Source: Flagellimonas sp947499585
GTDB taxonomy: Bacteria > Bacteroidota > Bacteroidia > Flavobacteriales > Flavobacteriaceae
Direction of reading: 5' to 3'
DNA: 64,000 nt
NCBI RefSeq assembly: GCF_044596045.1
Contig: NZ_CP138995.1
Location: 2,852,001 to 2,916,000 of the forward strand
The first letter of the stretch is position 1; each line of letters begins with the position of its first letter. The notes under the pieces were generated by a model that did no database searches, was not told where the DNA came from, and saw nothing but the letters and a program-made list of their open reading frames with translations. This document shows, in pieces, positions 43,097-52,522 of this stretch. The position numbers and the translations under genes were made by a program.

Positions 43097-44406
43097 TGAA
43101 GGAAAAGATTTGTATTTTTTGGTTTCGCAGGGATTTGCGTTTAGATGATAACGTGGGTCTGTACCAAGCTTTGCAAACGGAGTACCCAGTTCTGCCCATT
43201 TTCATTTTTGATACTGAAATTCTTGAAAAACTGCCTAAAAATGATGCAAGGGTTTCTTTTTTTCATGGACAGCTTCAAATGATGCAAAAAAAGCTTCAGA
43301 GCAAGTTTGAAAGTGGTGTTGCCATGTATAAAGGCAATCCACTTAGAGTTTTTGATCAGCTTATAAAAGAGTTTAATATTGATTCAGTCTTCACAAATCA
43401 TGACTATGAACCATATGCTAAAGATCGTGATATGCAAGTGCAATCATTTTTAGATAAAAATGGTATAAACTTCTACACATTTAAAGATCAAGTCATTTTT
43501 GAAAAGAACGATATACTAAAAAATGATGGAAATCCATATGTAGTCTACACTCCTTATAAAAACCGTTGGAAAGAAAACTTTAATCCATCAGTTCATCTTG
43601 TAGAATATGATACGTTTTCCAACTTTCATAAACTTTACAAGAAGGCGAATCTACCGAATTTGCAACTCAATGATATCGGTTTTGAGCAATCTAATATAAA
43701 TGTTGAGGATTATAAGGTCACTCCTACCCTTATTCAACACTATGAAGAAACTAGAAATTTTCCAGCAAAGAAAAATGGAACGTCAAGATTGGGGCCTCAT
43801 CTACGGTTTGGAACAGTTTCCATACGCAAAATGGTAAAAAAAGCTATTGCTGAGGAAAATGAAGTATTCTGGAACGAGCTGATTTGGCGTGAGTTTTTCA
43901 TGCAAATTTTATGGCATTTCCCAAATACAGTGAATAATGCCTTCAAGCCCAAATACGACCGAATAGTCTGGCGCAACAATGAAGTAGAATTTGAATGTTG
44001 GAAAAAGGGGCAAACTGGCTATCCTTTAGTAGATGCTGGCATGAGAGAACTGAACACAACTGGTTTCATGCACAACAGAGTTCGTATGTTGGTAGCAAGT
44101 TTCCTATGTAAACATCTATTAATAGACTGGCGTTGGGGAGAGGCCTACTTTGCGGAAAAGCTATTGGATTATGACCTTGCCAGCAATATTGGTAACTGGC
44201 AATGGGCCTCTGGTAGCGGTGTGGATGCTGCTCCATATTTTAGAATATTCAATCCGACTACTCAAGTGGACAAATTTGATAGCCAAAAGGAATACATCAA
44301 TAAATGGGTTCCTGAACTTCAAGACCTTACCTACCCTCCTCAAATGGTCGACCATAAAATGGCTCGAGAACGTTGTTTAAAAGTTTACAAAGAAGCTGTA
44401 GGTTAA
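43096..44406 (+). CDS. phr: Cryptochrome/DNA photolyase family protein (class I type)
   Basis: 436 residues. The N-terminal antenna-binding Rossmann domain starts ICIFWFRRDLRLDDNVGLY, and the C-terminal FAD domain holds FWNELIWREFFMQILWHFPNT, GYPLVDAGMRELNTTGFMHNRVRMLVASFL and GNWQWASGSGVDAAPYFRIFNP. It uses light to repair cyclobutane pyrimidine dimers in DNA; cryptochrome function cannot be excluded from sequence. It is the third gene of the SRPBCC-SDR-photolyase operon, with the start overlapping the SDR stop. Confidence 0.92.
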   Translation: MKEKICIFWFRRDLRLDDNVGLYQALQTEYPVLPIFIFDTEILEKLPKNDARVSFFHGQLQMMQKKLQSKFESGVAMYKGNPLRVFDQLIKEFNIDSVFTNHDYEPYAKDRDMQVQSFLDKNGINFYTFKDQVIFEKNDILKNDGNPYVVYTPYKNRWKENFNPSVHLVEYDTFSNFHKLYKKANLPNLQLNDIGFEQSNINVEDYKVTPTLIQHYEETRNFPAKKNGTSRLGPHLRFGTVSIRKMVKKAIAEENEVFWNELIWREFFMQILWHFPNTVNNAFKPKYDRIVWRNNEVEFECWKKGQTGYPLVDAGMRELNTTGFMHNRVRMLVASFLCKHLLIDWRWGEAYFAEKLLDYDLASNIGNWQWASGSGVDAAPYFRIFNPTTQVDKFDSQKEYINKWVPELQDLTYPPQMVDHKMARERCLKVYKEAVG

Positions 44407-44522
44407 CTCTTTTTCAGTATTTTTAGTATTCGTTTTTATCCTTTAGGTTTCTTCCTATATAAATCAATGATTTGCCTAATGATACTGACTTTCTAAATGC
44501 GGACTAATTCAAACATTATAAC

Positions 44523-45950
44523 ATGAAAAAATTAACTACCCTAGTACTTCTTTGCTTGCTTTCAATACCTATGACAGCGCAAAAAATGAATTCAAACAAG
44601 AAAGCAATTGTTGCCTCCGTTGAAGCACATAAAGAGAACCTCATTAAGATAAGTGACTCTATTTGGGCTCTTGCTGAAACGGCATTCAACGAGTCTAAAT
44701 CTGCAGAGGTTTTGGCAGACTATGCTGAGAAAAACGGATTGACCGTAACTAGAGGTGTAGCGGACATCCCCACTGCATTTACTGCTACTTATGGTTCAGG
44801 AAAGCCAGTAATAAGCGTTTTGGGCGAGTTTGATGCACTACCCGGTCTTTCGCAAAAAACGGAACCTACCAAAAATCCACGGATTGATGGAGCACCTGGC
44901 CACGGATGTGGACACAACATGTTCGGTGCAGCGAGTTTAGGAGCTGCAATAGCCATAAAAGAACAAATAGAAGCTGGAAAATTAAAAGGTACTGTGAAAT
45001 TCTTGGGGACTCCTGCAGAAGAAAAGTTTTTTGCAAAAGTTTGGATGGTAGAAGCTGGGCTTTGGGATGATGTAGATGTAAATGTAAGCTGGCACCCGGG
45101 GGCTAATATAGAAGCCGATGTACAGAGTGGTCTCTCTTTGATAGATTTTATAGTGGAATTCTATGGACAGGCTGCACATGCCTCTGCAGATCCATGGAAT
45201 GGTCGTAGCGCTTCTGATGCTCTGGAACTGTACACAACAGGAATGAACTACTATAGAGAACACATATTGCCAACATCTAGAATCCATTATCATATTCAGG
45301 ATGGTGGACAAGTTGTAAATGTTGTGCCAGATTATTCTAAGATTTGGGTAAGGGTACGTGATCCTAAGCGTAAAGTAATGCTTCCTACTTATGAACGTGT
45401 TAAAAAAATGGCCGAGGGAGCAGCGATTATGGCCAATGTGGATTATAAAATATCCTTGGTTTCAGGAATTTATGAGGTTTTGGTAAACAGAGCTGGAGGA
45501 GAAATTATGCAAAAGAATTTGGAGCTTTTGGGCCCAATTTCATATACCGAGGATGAAATCACATTCGGCAAGGCCATTCAAAATGCAACAGGAAAACCTG
45601 AAATAGGAATGGATAGCAAAATTCAGCCTTTACGAGAAACGGAAAAAAGTCCAGGAGGTGGTTCCACAGATGTGGGTGATGTAAGTTGGAATGTGCCAAA
45701 CATTAACCTAAGTGTAACCGTGGCACCTAAAGACACTCCTTGGCATTCTTGGGCCGTTGTAGCATGCGGTGGTATGAGTATCGGCCATAAAGGAATGGTC
45801 TATGCCTCTAAGGCAATGGCTATGACTATGGCGGATCTTTTTGAGAATCCAAAATTGGTAGAAAAGGTAAAAGAAGAGTACAGGACTAGAAAAGGTGATG
45901 AAAAATACGAAGCCATGATTGATGGTCCTCCACCTATCGGAAAAAACTAG
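44523..45950 (+). CDS. Secreted M20-family amidohydrolase (AbgB-like)
   Basis: 475 residues with a signal peptide (MKKLTTLVLLCLLSIPMTAQ). It is a peptidase M20D-type dinuclear enzyme: APGHGCGHNMFGAASLG carries metal-ligand His/Cys residues, FLGTPAEEKF holds the Glu pair, WHPG supplies another ligand, and the satellite dimerisation domain is near 205-320 (GQAAHASADPWNGRSA). The closing TPWHSWAVVACGGMSIGHKGMVYA supplies the last His. Relatives cleave N-acyl or aminobenzoyl amino acids; the substrate here is not known. Its export is notable for this group. Confidence 0.87.
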   Translation: MKKLTTLVLLCLLSIPMTAQKMNSNKKAIVASVEAHKENLIKISDSIWALAETAFNESKSAEVLADYAEKNGLTVTRGVADIPTAFTATYGSGKPVISVLGEFDALPGLSQKTEPTKNPRIDGAPGHGCGHNMFGAASLGAAIAIKEQIEAGKLKGTVKFLGTPAEEKFFAKVWMVEAGLWDDVDVNVSWHPGANIEADVQSGLSLIDFIVEFYGQAAHASADPWNGRSASDALELYTTGMNYYREHILPTSRIHYHIQDGGQVVNVVPDYSKIWVRVRDPKRKVMLPTYERVKKMAEGAAIMANVDYKISLVSGIYEVLVNRAGGEIMQKNLELLGPISYTEDEITFGKAIQNATGKPEIGMDSKIQPLRETEKSPGGGSTDVGDVSWNVPNINLSVTVAPKDTPWHSWAVVACGGMSIGHKGMVYASKAMAMTMADLFENPKLVEKVKEEYRTRKGDEKYEAMIDGPPPIGKN

Positions 45951-46025
45951 ACAGAATAGTTGAATTCTGCTAGATAAAATAGCGCGAAAAAAGGAACGCC
46001 ATAAACCTTGAGGTAAACAATAAAA

Positions 46026-46910
46026 ATGAAGAAGTATTTAGTGGTATTTGCCATGGGGTTGATTTTTCAGTCCCATGGTCAACAAAATAAATTGTCTCTT
46101 TTTGATAACCTAATCGGGAAAACATGGAAGGCTGAAGGCAAATGGGGTGATGGCTCAAAATTCAAACAAGAAATTGAGTTAAAATACAGCTTGGATAGTA
46201 CGCTAATCATTACAGAAGCACTTGGCTTTACCAATAAAGAGCAAACTGTTTACGGTCCTAAGAACCATGGTATTCGAAAGTTTGATGAACAGTCAAATAC
46301 CATCAAGTTTTGGGAATTTGATGTTTTTGGTGGAGTAACAGAAGGTACAGTTAAAAGCAAGGGTCGAGATATTATTTACACCTACGCTTATGGTGAATCA
46401 ACTGTCACCGATTACTGGCAATATGTAGATGCACATACTTATGATTTTATTGTTGGTGATTTTGAGAATGGTCAATGGAAACAAAAATACTTAAGTACTC
46501 AATTTACTACCGCTAAAAGAAATGGGGTAAGTTTTGATTTTGACCATCAATCCCTTGTGGTCACCAATCTCATGAAAACAGGAGATTTTTACAAAGATGT
46601 TTTTGGTTTTGAGGAAATTCCACATCCAGAGCGAAAACCTGGATTCAGGTGGTTCAATATTTATGGGAACTCTCAATTGCACTTGATTAAAAAGGATGTC
46701 ATTGAATTCAAAAAAGATAAGAGCATTCATTTATGCTTGGCAGTTCAGAATTTAGAAGGTTTTATTGAGCGTTTAATTTTAAAGGACATTGACTTTTATG
46801 ATTGGCCCGGTAACAAAGGTTCTGTAACCGATAGAGCTGATGGTGTAAAACAGATTTACATTCAAGACCCTGAAGGCTATTGGATTGAAATAAACACAGC
46901 AAAACATTAA
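46026..46910 (+). CDS. Secreted two-domain protein: lipocalin-like N terminus plus VOC domain
   Basis: 294 residues with a signal peptide (MKKYLVVFAMGLIFQSHG). The N-terminal half (about 22-165) is a beta-barrel-like region, LIGKTWKAEGKWGDGSKFK...IRKFDEQSNTIKFWEF, resembling DUF1579-type lipocalin folds. The C-terminal half (about 170-294) is a VOC domain: SFDFDHQSLVVTNLMKTGDFY with a His metal-ligand candidate, SQLHLIKK, IHLCLAVQNLEGFIERL and IQDPEGYWIEIN with the Glu. Such a fusion in an exported protein is unusual. It lies three bases before the pirin gene. Confidence 0.72.
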   Translation: MKKYLVVFAMGLIFQSHGQQNKLSLFDNLIGKTWKAEGKWGDGSKFKQEIELKYSLDSTLIITEALGFTNKEQTVYGPKNHGIRKFDEQSNTIKFWEFDVFGGVTEGTVKSKGRDIIYTYAYGESTVTDYWQYVDAHTYDFIVGDFENGQWKQKYLSTQFTTAKRNGVSFDFDHQSLVVTNLMKTGDFYKDVFGFEEIPHPERKPGFRWFNIYGNSQLHLIKKDVIEFKKDKSIHLCLAVQNLEGFIERLILKDIDFYDWPGNKGSVTDRADGVKQIYIQDPEGYWIEINTAKH

Positions 46911-46912
46911 TT

Positions 46913-47917
46913 ATGAGTGATGCTATACTACAAACATTTCCTTTGGGTTTTCCATGGCAGACGCAAGATCCTTTTCTTTTTTGTGTGTATCATTTAGATC
47001 ATTACCCAAAAGGAATTGAGACCATGGGACCAGATCCTAAACTTCTTGAAGGTAGAAATATGGGGAATGACTTTACCATAAAAGATGGATGGCGAATGTA
47101 TCATGGGCAGACCATTCCAGGTTTCCCATATCATCCGCATAGAGGGTTTGAGACCATTACCATTGTGAACAAAGGGTATTGTGATCACTCAGATTCTCTG
47201 GGAGCAGCAGGAAGGTTTGGAGAAGGTGATGTGCAGTGGATGACTGCGGGGCGTGGAGTTCAACATTCAGAAATGTTTCCCCTGCTAAATACTGACAAAG
47301 ACAATCCATTAGAGCTGTTTCAAATTTGGTTGAATTTGCCCAAAGCGGATAAGTTTGTGGAACCTCATTTTAAAATGCTGTGGCATGAAGATATTCCAAT
47401 TATCGATGAAGGAAATGCTCAAATAAAGGTTGTTGCCGGAAGTTATAAGAATACTACAGCCAATGACCCTGCTCCCAACTCATGGGCTGCAAAAGATGAA
47501 AATGAAGTAGGTATTTGGAACATTCATGTCGATGCCAATTCGGAATTTACGCTTCCAAAGGCAAATACGCTTGTTACTAGAACACTTTATTTTTATGAAG
47601 GCTCTGAAATCTATTTTGGAGACCGAAAAGTGAATCCAAATTTTGGAATTGCTTTGGATGCATCACAAGAGGTTACTATAAAAATTGGCTCGGAAAAGGC
47701 GCATTTCTTATTGTTACAAGGCAAACCCATTGACGAACCTGTAGCAAAATATGGCCCTTTTGTAATGAACACAGATGAAGAGATCCAACAGGCGATGGAA
47801 GAGTATCGCTTGACCCAATTTGGAGGTTGGCCTTGGCCCTATCCAGATAATGTACATGATAAAAGTAAAGGACGATTTGCATTATACCCCGGAGGCAACT
47901 TAGAAGAAAAAAGTTAG
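46913..47917 (+). CDS. Pirin family protein
   Basis: 334 residues, a bicupin. The N-terminal metal site is FPYHPHRGFETITIV with GDVQWMTAGRGVQHSEMFP, giving the His/His/His/Glu set. The C-terminal cupin (about 200-300) lacks a metal set. Some bacterial pirins are quercetinases and others regulate pyruvate dehydrogenase; no choice is possible here. No signal peptide is present. It is co-transcribed with the secreted VOC fusion protein. Confidence 0.9.
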   Translation: MSDAILQTFPLGFPWQTQDPFLFCVYHLDHYPKGIETMGPDPKLLEGRNMGNDFTIKDGWRMYHGQTIPGFPYHPHRGFETITIVNKGYCDHSDSLGAAGRFGEGDVQWMTAGRGVQHSEMFPLLNTDKDNPLELFQIWLNLPKADKFVEPHFKMLWHEDIPIIDEGNAQIKVVAGSYKNTTANDPAPNSWAAKDENEVGIWNIHVDANSEFTLPKANTLVTRTLYFYEGSEIYFGDRKVNPNFGIALDASQEVTIKIGSEKAHFLLLQGKPIDEPVAKYGPFVMNTDEEIQQAMEEYRLTQFGGWPWPYPDNVHDKSKGRFALYPGGNLEEKS

Positions 47918-48076
47918 ATATGAATATCTAATTTGGATTTTTGTTCAATTCAACTAAACTTGAAATCAAATTGTTGTCCACTTATACAATTAATAGTTAG
48001 TTTTATACATATTTCCCAAGAAACCTCCAGTTTTATTAGGCATTTTGTCTAGGTATAACTAACTATATTATCATCT

Positions 48077-50050
48077 ATGAGGCTTCCTACTTCCTTGTTT
48101 AAATCATTAATTACCATACTGTTGGCTACAACTTTTTGTTCTGCCCAAACAAAAAAGTTAGATAGTATTAAAAATCTTATGAAGACCGCCAATGATACTA
48201 CAATGGTTAGTCTTATAAGATGGCGAGGCAACTATACACGGCCCCAAAGTACCGAAGAAGCGCTAAAGCTATATGATCAAAGTATAGAAAAAGCGAAGGA
48301 AATTGGTTTTGTACAAGGAGAAATCAAAGGTTTGTATTCCATTGGGGTAAGTTATGGCATGGCTGGCAACTATCCCGAATCACTTTTCCATTTAAAACAG
48401 TCCCTTGCCCTGGCAATCGCTCATAGCAAATTTGAAGATGTAAGTCTTAACTATGGAGCTTTGGGTATCGTTTATAAGCGCATTGGAGATTATTCAACAA
48501 GTCAAGACTATTACCTTAAGGATTTAAAACTGGCAGATTCACTTCAACTGGATACTGATAAATCAGACACCTATATAAATTTGGGGATTTTGTATGATTT
48601 AATGGACCAACAAGAAAAAGCAGTTGAAAGTTATGAAAAAGCGCTGGAGGTGGTACCAGAAGCTGATAGGGCCAATAAAGAAAAAACTGTTTTGGTCAAC
48701 CTTGGAGACATGGACTTTGAAAATAAGGACTATGAGGCTGCCCTTAAAAAATTTATAAAAGGTGCTGCCTACGACAAAACCCAGAATAACGAAATAAACC
48801 TTTCCATTTCGTATGGTGAAATTGGCACCTGCTATCTTAATTTAGGTCGATGGAAACAAGCTGAAGATTATCTCTTAAAATCGTTAAAGCTTGCCCAAAA
48901 ACTGTCTCTACAGCAAGAAGTTGTTGTGGCTTACCAAAATCTTGCCGACCTGTGGTTCCGTCAAAAAAGATATACTAAGGCTCTTGAATATTCGAACAAG
49001 AACTTGGAGTCTTTAAAAACAATGATTGGAGCATACGAACAAAAAAAAGATGCACATGAACTAGCAAGTAGAATCCACGAGGAAATCGGCCAACTTCCCA
49101 ATGCTATACAGCATCTTGACCAAATGATGGCTTACAAGGATAGCCTGCTCAATGAGGCAAAAGTCAGGGAAATCCAAAATTTGCAAGTACAACATGAAGT
49201 ATATCTCAAAGACAGGGAAATCCAAGGGAATGTACTTCAGTTGACGCTGCTCAACACTCAGGTTGCTCTCAACAACAGAAGGATGGTTTATCTATCCATT
49301 ATCGCATTCCTTCTCCTATTTTCTGCTGGATTACTCTACTTTAGGTTTAGGGCAAAGAAGAGGGCAAATACTCAATTACAAGATAAAAACCAGTTAATCT
49401 CCGAGCAAAACCAGATTATTGAGGAAATGAATCAAAGATTGGAGAAACAAATGTTGCGTGCCCAAATGAATCCGCATTTTATCTTCAACTCCCTGAACTC
49501 TATACAGCACTTGATCAATTCTGACGACAGAATTAATGCCTTGAATTATCTTTCCAAATTTTCCAAGCTATTGCGTCAGGTACTAGAAAGTTCTATAAAC
49601 ATAAATTTGGTTTTAAGGGAAGAAATCGAATTGCTTAAAATTTATTTAGAACTGGAATCACTTCGATTCGACAATGCATTCAGCTACGATGTGGTTGTCG
49701 ATGATCAACTGGATATCAACGAACATGAATTACCTATGTTACTAGTCCAACCCTATGCGGAAAATGCCATAATACACGGTTTAATGCCCAAACAAGGTTC
49801 AAAAGAACTTTTAATAGCATTCAATGATAAAAATGACTTTGTGGAATGTATCATAATGGATAATGGCATTGGAATCAACACTGATAAAAAGCAAGAGGAA
49901 TCAGGAAATCCATCTAGGGGCATGTCGATAACGGCTAAACGAATTGAAAATCTAAAAAGGTTCACAAGCGAGAAGTTAATTAAGATAGAAAACTTAAATA
50001 AAGGGACTGCTACTGGAACAAAGGTGACAATCTTAATTCCAAAGAATTAA
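48077..50050 (+). CDS. TPR-containing LytS-type sensor histidine kinase
   Basis: 657 residues. A signal peptide (MRLPTSLFKSLITILLATTFCSA) and a periplasmic TPR array of about six units (about 60-340) are followed by a coiled coil. A membrane segment lies near 398-420 (MVYLSIIAFLLLFSAGLLYF). The His_kinase domain has the H-box AQMNPHFIFNSLNSIQHLI and a HATPase with LVQPYAENAIIHGLM and MDNGIG. The usual partner is a LytTR regulator, but none is adjacent, so it is an orphan in this window; the LytTR regulator at 6045-6800 is over 40 kb away. Confidence 0.9.
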   Translation: MRLPTSLFKSLITILLATTFCSAQTKKLDSIKNLMKTANDTTMVSLIRWRGNYTRPQSTEEALKLYDQSIEKAKEIGFVQGEIKGLYSIGVSYGMAGNYPESLFHLKQSLALAIAHSKFEDVSLNYGALGIVYKRIGDYSTSQDYYLKDLKLADSLQLDTDKSDTYINLGILYDLMDQQEKAVESYEKALEVVPEADRANKEKTVLVNLGDMDFENKDYEAALKKFIKGAAYDKTQNNEINLSISYGEIGTCYLNLGRWKQAEDYLLKSLKLAQKLSLQQEVVVAYQNLADLWFRQKRYTKALEYSNKNLESLKTMIGAYEQKKDAHELASRIHEEIGQLPNAIQHLDQMMAYKDSLLNEAKVREIQNLQVQHEVYLKDREIQGNVLQLTLLNTQVALNNRRMVYLSIIAFLLLFSAGLLYFRFRAKKRANTQLQDKNQLISEQNQIIEEMNQRLEKQMLRAQMNPHFIFNSLNSIQHLINSDDRINALNYLSKFSKLLRQVLESSININLVLREEIELLKIYLELESLRFDNAFSYDVVVDDQLDINEHELPMLLVQPYAENAIIHGLMPKQGSKELLIAFNDKNDFVECIIMDNGIGINTDKKQEESGNPSRGMSITAKRIENLKRFTSEKLIKIENLNKGTATGTKVTILIPKN

Positions 50051-50077
50051 AGCATTCTATTAAATAGCCTCAAAAAA

Positions 50078-51385
50078 CTAAACACGAACAATCTTAGCAC
50101 CTATTGCCCTCAAACGTTCATCAATATTTTCGTAACCGCGATCTATTTGCTCAATATTATTGATTGTGGAAGTTCCCTTGGCCGAAAGCGCCGCTATCAG
50201 CAAAGAAACACCAGCTCTAATATCAGGAGAAACCATTGTGGTGGCTTTTAATGTGGATTTAAAATCATGCCCAATAACCGTAGCACGGTGTGGGTCGCAT
50301 AAAATAATTTTGGCACCCATATCAATTAACTTATCCACAAAGAACAATCGGCTTTCAAACATTTTTTGGTGAATGACCACCTCACCTTTTGCCTGGATGG
50401 CCACAACCAACAGAATACTCAACAAATCCGGTGTCAAACCTGGCCATGGAGCATCAGCGATCGTAAGAATTGAACCATCAATATAATTCTGTACCTCATA
50501 CCCATTCTCATGTCTCGGAATATAGATGTCATCACCCTTACGTTCTAGCTTGATACCCAATTTTTGAAAAGCATTGGGTATTTGTCCCAAATCATCCCAA
50601 CTCACATTCTTAATTGTAAGTTCACTACGGGTCATTGCTGCCAAACCTACCCAGCTACCAATTTCAATCATATCTGGTAACATAGTATGCTCGGTACCTC
50701 CTAAAGTCTCAACACCTTCAATGGTCAAAAGATTGGAGCCAATACCAGATATCTTCGCCCCCATTCTGTTCAACATCTTGCATAATTGCTGCAAGTAAGG
50801 CTCACACGCAGCATTATAAATTGTGGTCGTGCCTTCCGCTAAAACGGCTGCCATTACAATGTTTGCGGTTCCGGTTACAGAAGCCTCATCCAAAAGCATA
50901 TAAGTACCCTTGAGTTTTTCAGCTTCTACACCGTAAAAATATTCCTCCTTGTTATATCTAAATTTTGCTCCAAGCTTAATAAACCCTTCAAAATGGGTAT
51001 CCAAACGTCTTCTTCCTATTTTGTCTCCACCTGGTTTGGGTATATAGCCCTTTCCAAATCTTGCCAATAACGGACCTACAAGCATAATGGAACCCCTCAA
51101 CCCGCGACCATCTTGTTTAAACTGGTCAGATTGCAAGTACTCCAAGTTGATGTCATCTGCTTTAAAAGTATAGGACCCTTTACCTTTTTTTTGGATTTTA
51201 ACACCCAAATCTTCCAGCAAAGCGATAAGCTTATTTACATCAATAATATCTGGAATATTATTAATAGTGATTTTTTCTCCTGAAAGCAAAACCGCACAAA
51301 GAATTTGTAGTGCTTCGTTCTTTGCGCCTTGAGGTGTAATTTCACCATGAAGTTGGTGGCCACCCTCTATTCGAAATGTTCCCAT
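50078..51385 (-). CDS. murA: UDP-N-acetylglucosamine 1-carboxyvinyltransferase (MurA), Asp variant
   Basis: 435 residues; transfers enolpyruvate to UDP-GlcNAc, the first committed step of peptidoglycan. The family body is clear: GAKNEALQILCAVLL, RGSIMLVGPLLARFG, ASVTGTANIVMAA, and the C-terminal ISLLIAAL-like segment. The active-site loop reads KPGGDKIGRRRLD, so residue 121 is Asp where Escherichia coli has Cys115 (codon at 51023-51025, GAC). An Asp at this place is known to give fosfomycin-insensitive but active enzymes. It is 15 bases after the DUF4290 gene. Confidence 0.95.
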   Translation of the reverse strand: MGTFRIEGGHQLHGEITPQGAKNEALQILCAVLLSGEKITINNIPDIIDVNKLIALLEDLGVKIQKKGKGSYTFKADDINLEYLQSDQFKQDGRGLRGSIMLVGPLLARFGKGYIPKPGGDKIGRRRLDTHFEGFIKLGAKFRYNKEEYFYGVEAEKLKGTYMLLDEASVTGTANIVMAAVLAEGTTTIYNAACEPYLQQLCKMLNRMGAKISGIGSNLLTIEGVETLGGTEHTMLPDMIEIGSWVGLAAMTRSELTIKNVSWDDLGQIPNAFQKLGIKLERKGDDIYIPRHENGYEVQNYIDGSILTIADAPWPGLTPDLLSILLVVAIQAKGEVVIHQKMFESRLFFVDKLIDMGAKIILCDPHRATVIGHDFKSTLKATTMVSPDIRAGVSLLIAALSAKGTSTINNIEQIDRGYENIDERLRAIGAKIVRV

Positions 51386-51400
51386 GTATTCCTTTGGAAT

Positions 51401-52066
51401 TTAATACCTCTTTTTTCCTCTATTATTGTTTCGCTGACCTTTCTTATTGTTATTGTTACTGGTGCCGTTCCTGTTAGATTTGGCCAAGCGATTCTTAAGG
51501 AATTGTCCACTATCAGTCAAACTTTCACCATCCGGAGCTAAATCAATCTGTCCATCGCTCAAGTCTTTTAGATGATTAAAGATTGCTGAGTCTTCCACAG
51601 TATCCTTGTTCCAGTTCAGATAGCATTTTTTCATGTGATTTGCTATGGCATATTCCAAGCCAGAACGCATATCGCCCTTTTCCCAGCTTATGGCAACATC
51701 TACCATTCTTTTGATGTTGTTTCCATAAAACCTGTATTTAGGATGGTTTTGCGGATATTCCAAAGGTTCTGGACGTTGTTGCAATACTTCTTTAGGGGTA
51801 ATTGGGAAAGGGGAATCTACATCCAATTTAAAATCAGACATGATAAAAAGTTGATCCCATAGTTTATGCTGAAAATCAGGAACATCACGAAAATGCGGCT
51901 GTAGATTGCCCATTACACTTATAATGGATTTTGCAACTTTATTTCGTTCTTCCCTATCCGCTATGGAAACTGCATGGTCAACCATTTTTTGAAAATGACG
52001 GCCATACTCGGGAATGATGAGCTTAGAGCGCTCTGTATTATATTCTAAATTCTCTACTAGATTCAA
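51401..52066 (-). CDS. DUF4290 family protein
   Basis: 221 residues, no signal peptide. The helical body begins NLVENLEYNTERSKLIIPEYGRH and includes PHFRDVPDFQHKLWDQLFIMSDF. The C-terminal tail is basic and Asn/Lys-rich (NNNNKKGQRNNNRGKKRY), which suggests nucleic-acid or ribosome contact. DUF4290 is confined to Bacteroidota and has no known function. It is translated just before murA (15-base gap), so the two are one operon. Confidence 0.9.
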   Translation of the reverse strand: MNLVENLEYNTERSKLIIPEYGRHFQKMVDHAVSIADREERNKVAKSIISVMGNLQPHFRDVPDFQHKLWDQLFIMSDFKLDVDSPFPITPKEVLQQRPEPLEYPQNHPKYRFYGNNIKRMVDVAISWEKGDMRSGLEYAIANHMKKCYLNWNKDTVEDSAIFNHLKDLSDGQIDLAPDGESLTDSGQFLKNRLAKSNRNGTSNNNNKKGQRNNNRGKKRY

Positions 52067-52151
52067 ATTAAAGAGTTTAATGAAGTTAAATTATTGGGAA
52101 GTATATCCAATAACGTTCGCAAAATAATAAAATTATAGCAATCCGCGTGAT

Positions 52152-52439
52152 TTAAAGGGAAATAACCCCTTCTACTGTAGATACTTCCTTGTATTTGGCA
52201 ATTACCTCGTCAGGACTGTCTAAATGTACAGTAATGGAAATACTGGTATACGTACCTTTTTTAGATTTTTTTGATTCTATGACCGCCCCTGTGTTGTTGA
52301 AAATGTTATTTATTTGCTCTATTCGCTCCTCATCCGTAGGCACAATAAATTTGTATAAATAGTTAGATGGCCATTTTGTGGTCTCCAACAATTGTTCTTT
52401 AAGCCTAGAATAAAACTCATCGGATTTCTCCTTCTCCAT
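52152..52439 (-). CDS. DUF493 family protein
   Basis: 95 residues, one small ferredoxin-like fold: LLETTKWPSNYLYKFIVPTD at the start and YTSISITVHLDSPDEVIAKYKE at the end. DUF493 proteins (YbeD-like in Escherichia coli) are small regulators of uncertain role. A TATCTTTG element at 52455-52462 on the minus strand lies 15 bases before its ATG. It is divergent from the ATPase/RecQ operon. Confidence 0.87.
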   Translation of the reverse strand: MEKEKSDEFYSRLKEQLLETTKWPSNYLYKFIVPTDEERIEQINNIFNNTGAVIESKKSKKGTYTSISITVHLDSPDEVIAKYKEVSTVEGVISL

Positions 52440-52454
52440 TCTGCTATTTTTTTA

Positions 52455-52462
52455 CAAAGATA
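52455..52462 (-). promoter_or_regulatory. -7 element TATCTTTG of the DUF493 gene
   Basis: A minus-strand TAnnTTTG match 15 bases before the ATG at 52439; no -33 TTG at the usual distance. Confidence 0.45.
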
Positions 52463-52522
52463 TGGGTTAGTCTACAATTTTTTTTCCTTCTTCCTATTTC
52501 ATTACTTTGTGTTTATAAATAT

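Noticed and set aside
47914..47931. TTAGATAT/ATATCTAA hairpin at the end of the pirin gene as a terminator
   Set aside because: The stem is all weak pairs, overlaps the stop codon and is followed by only a short broken T run, so it was not listed.
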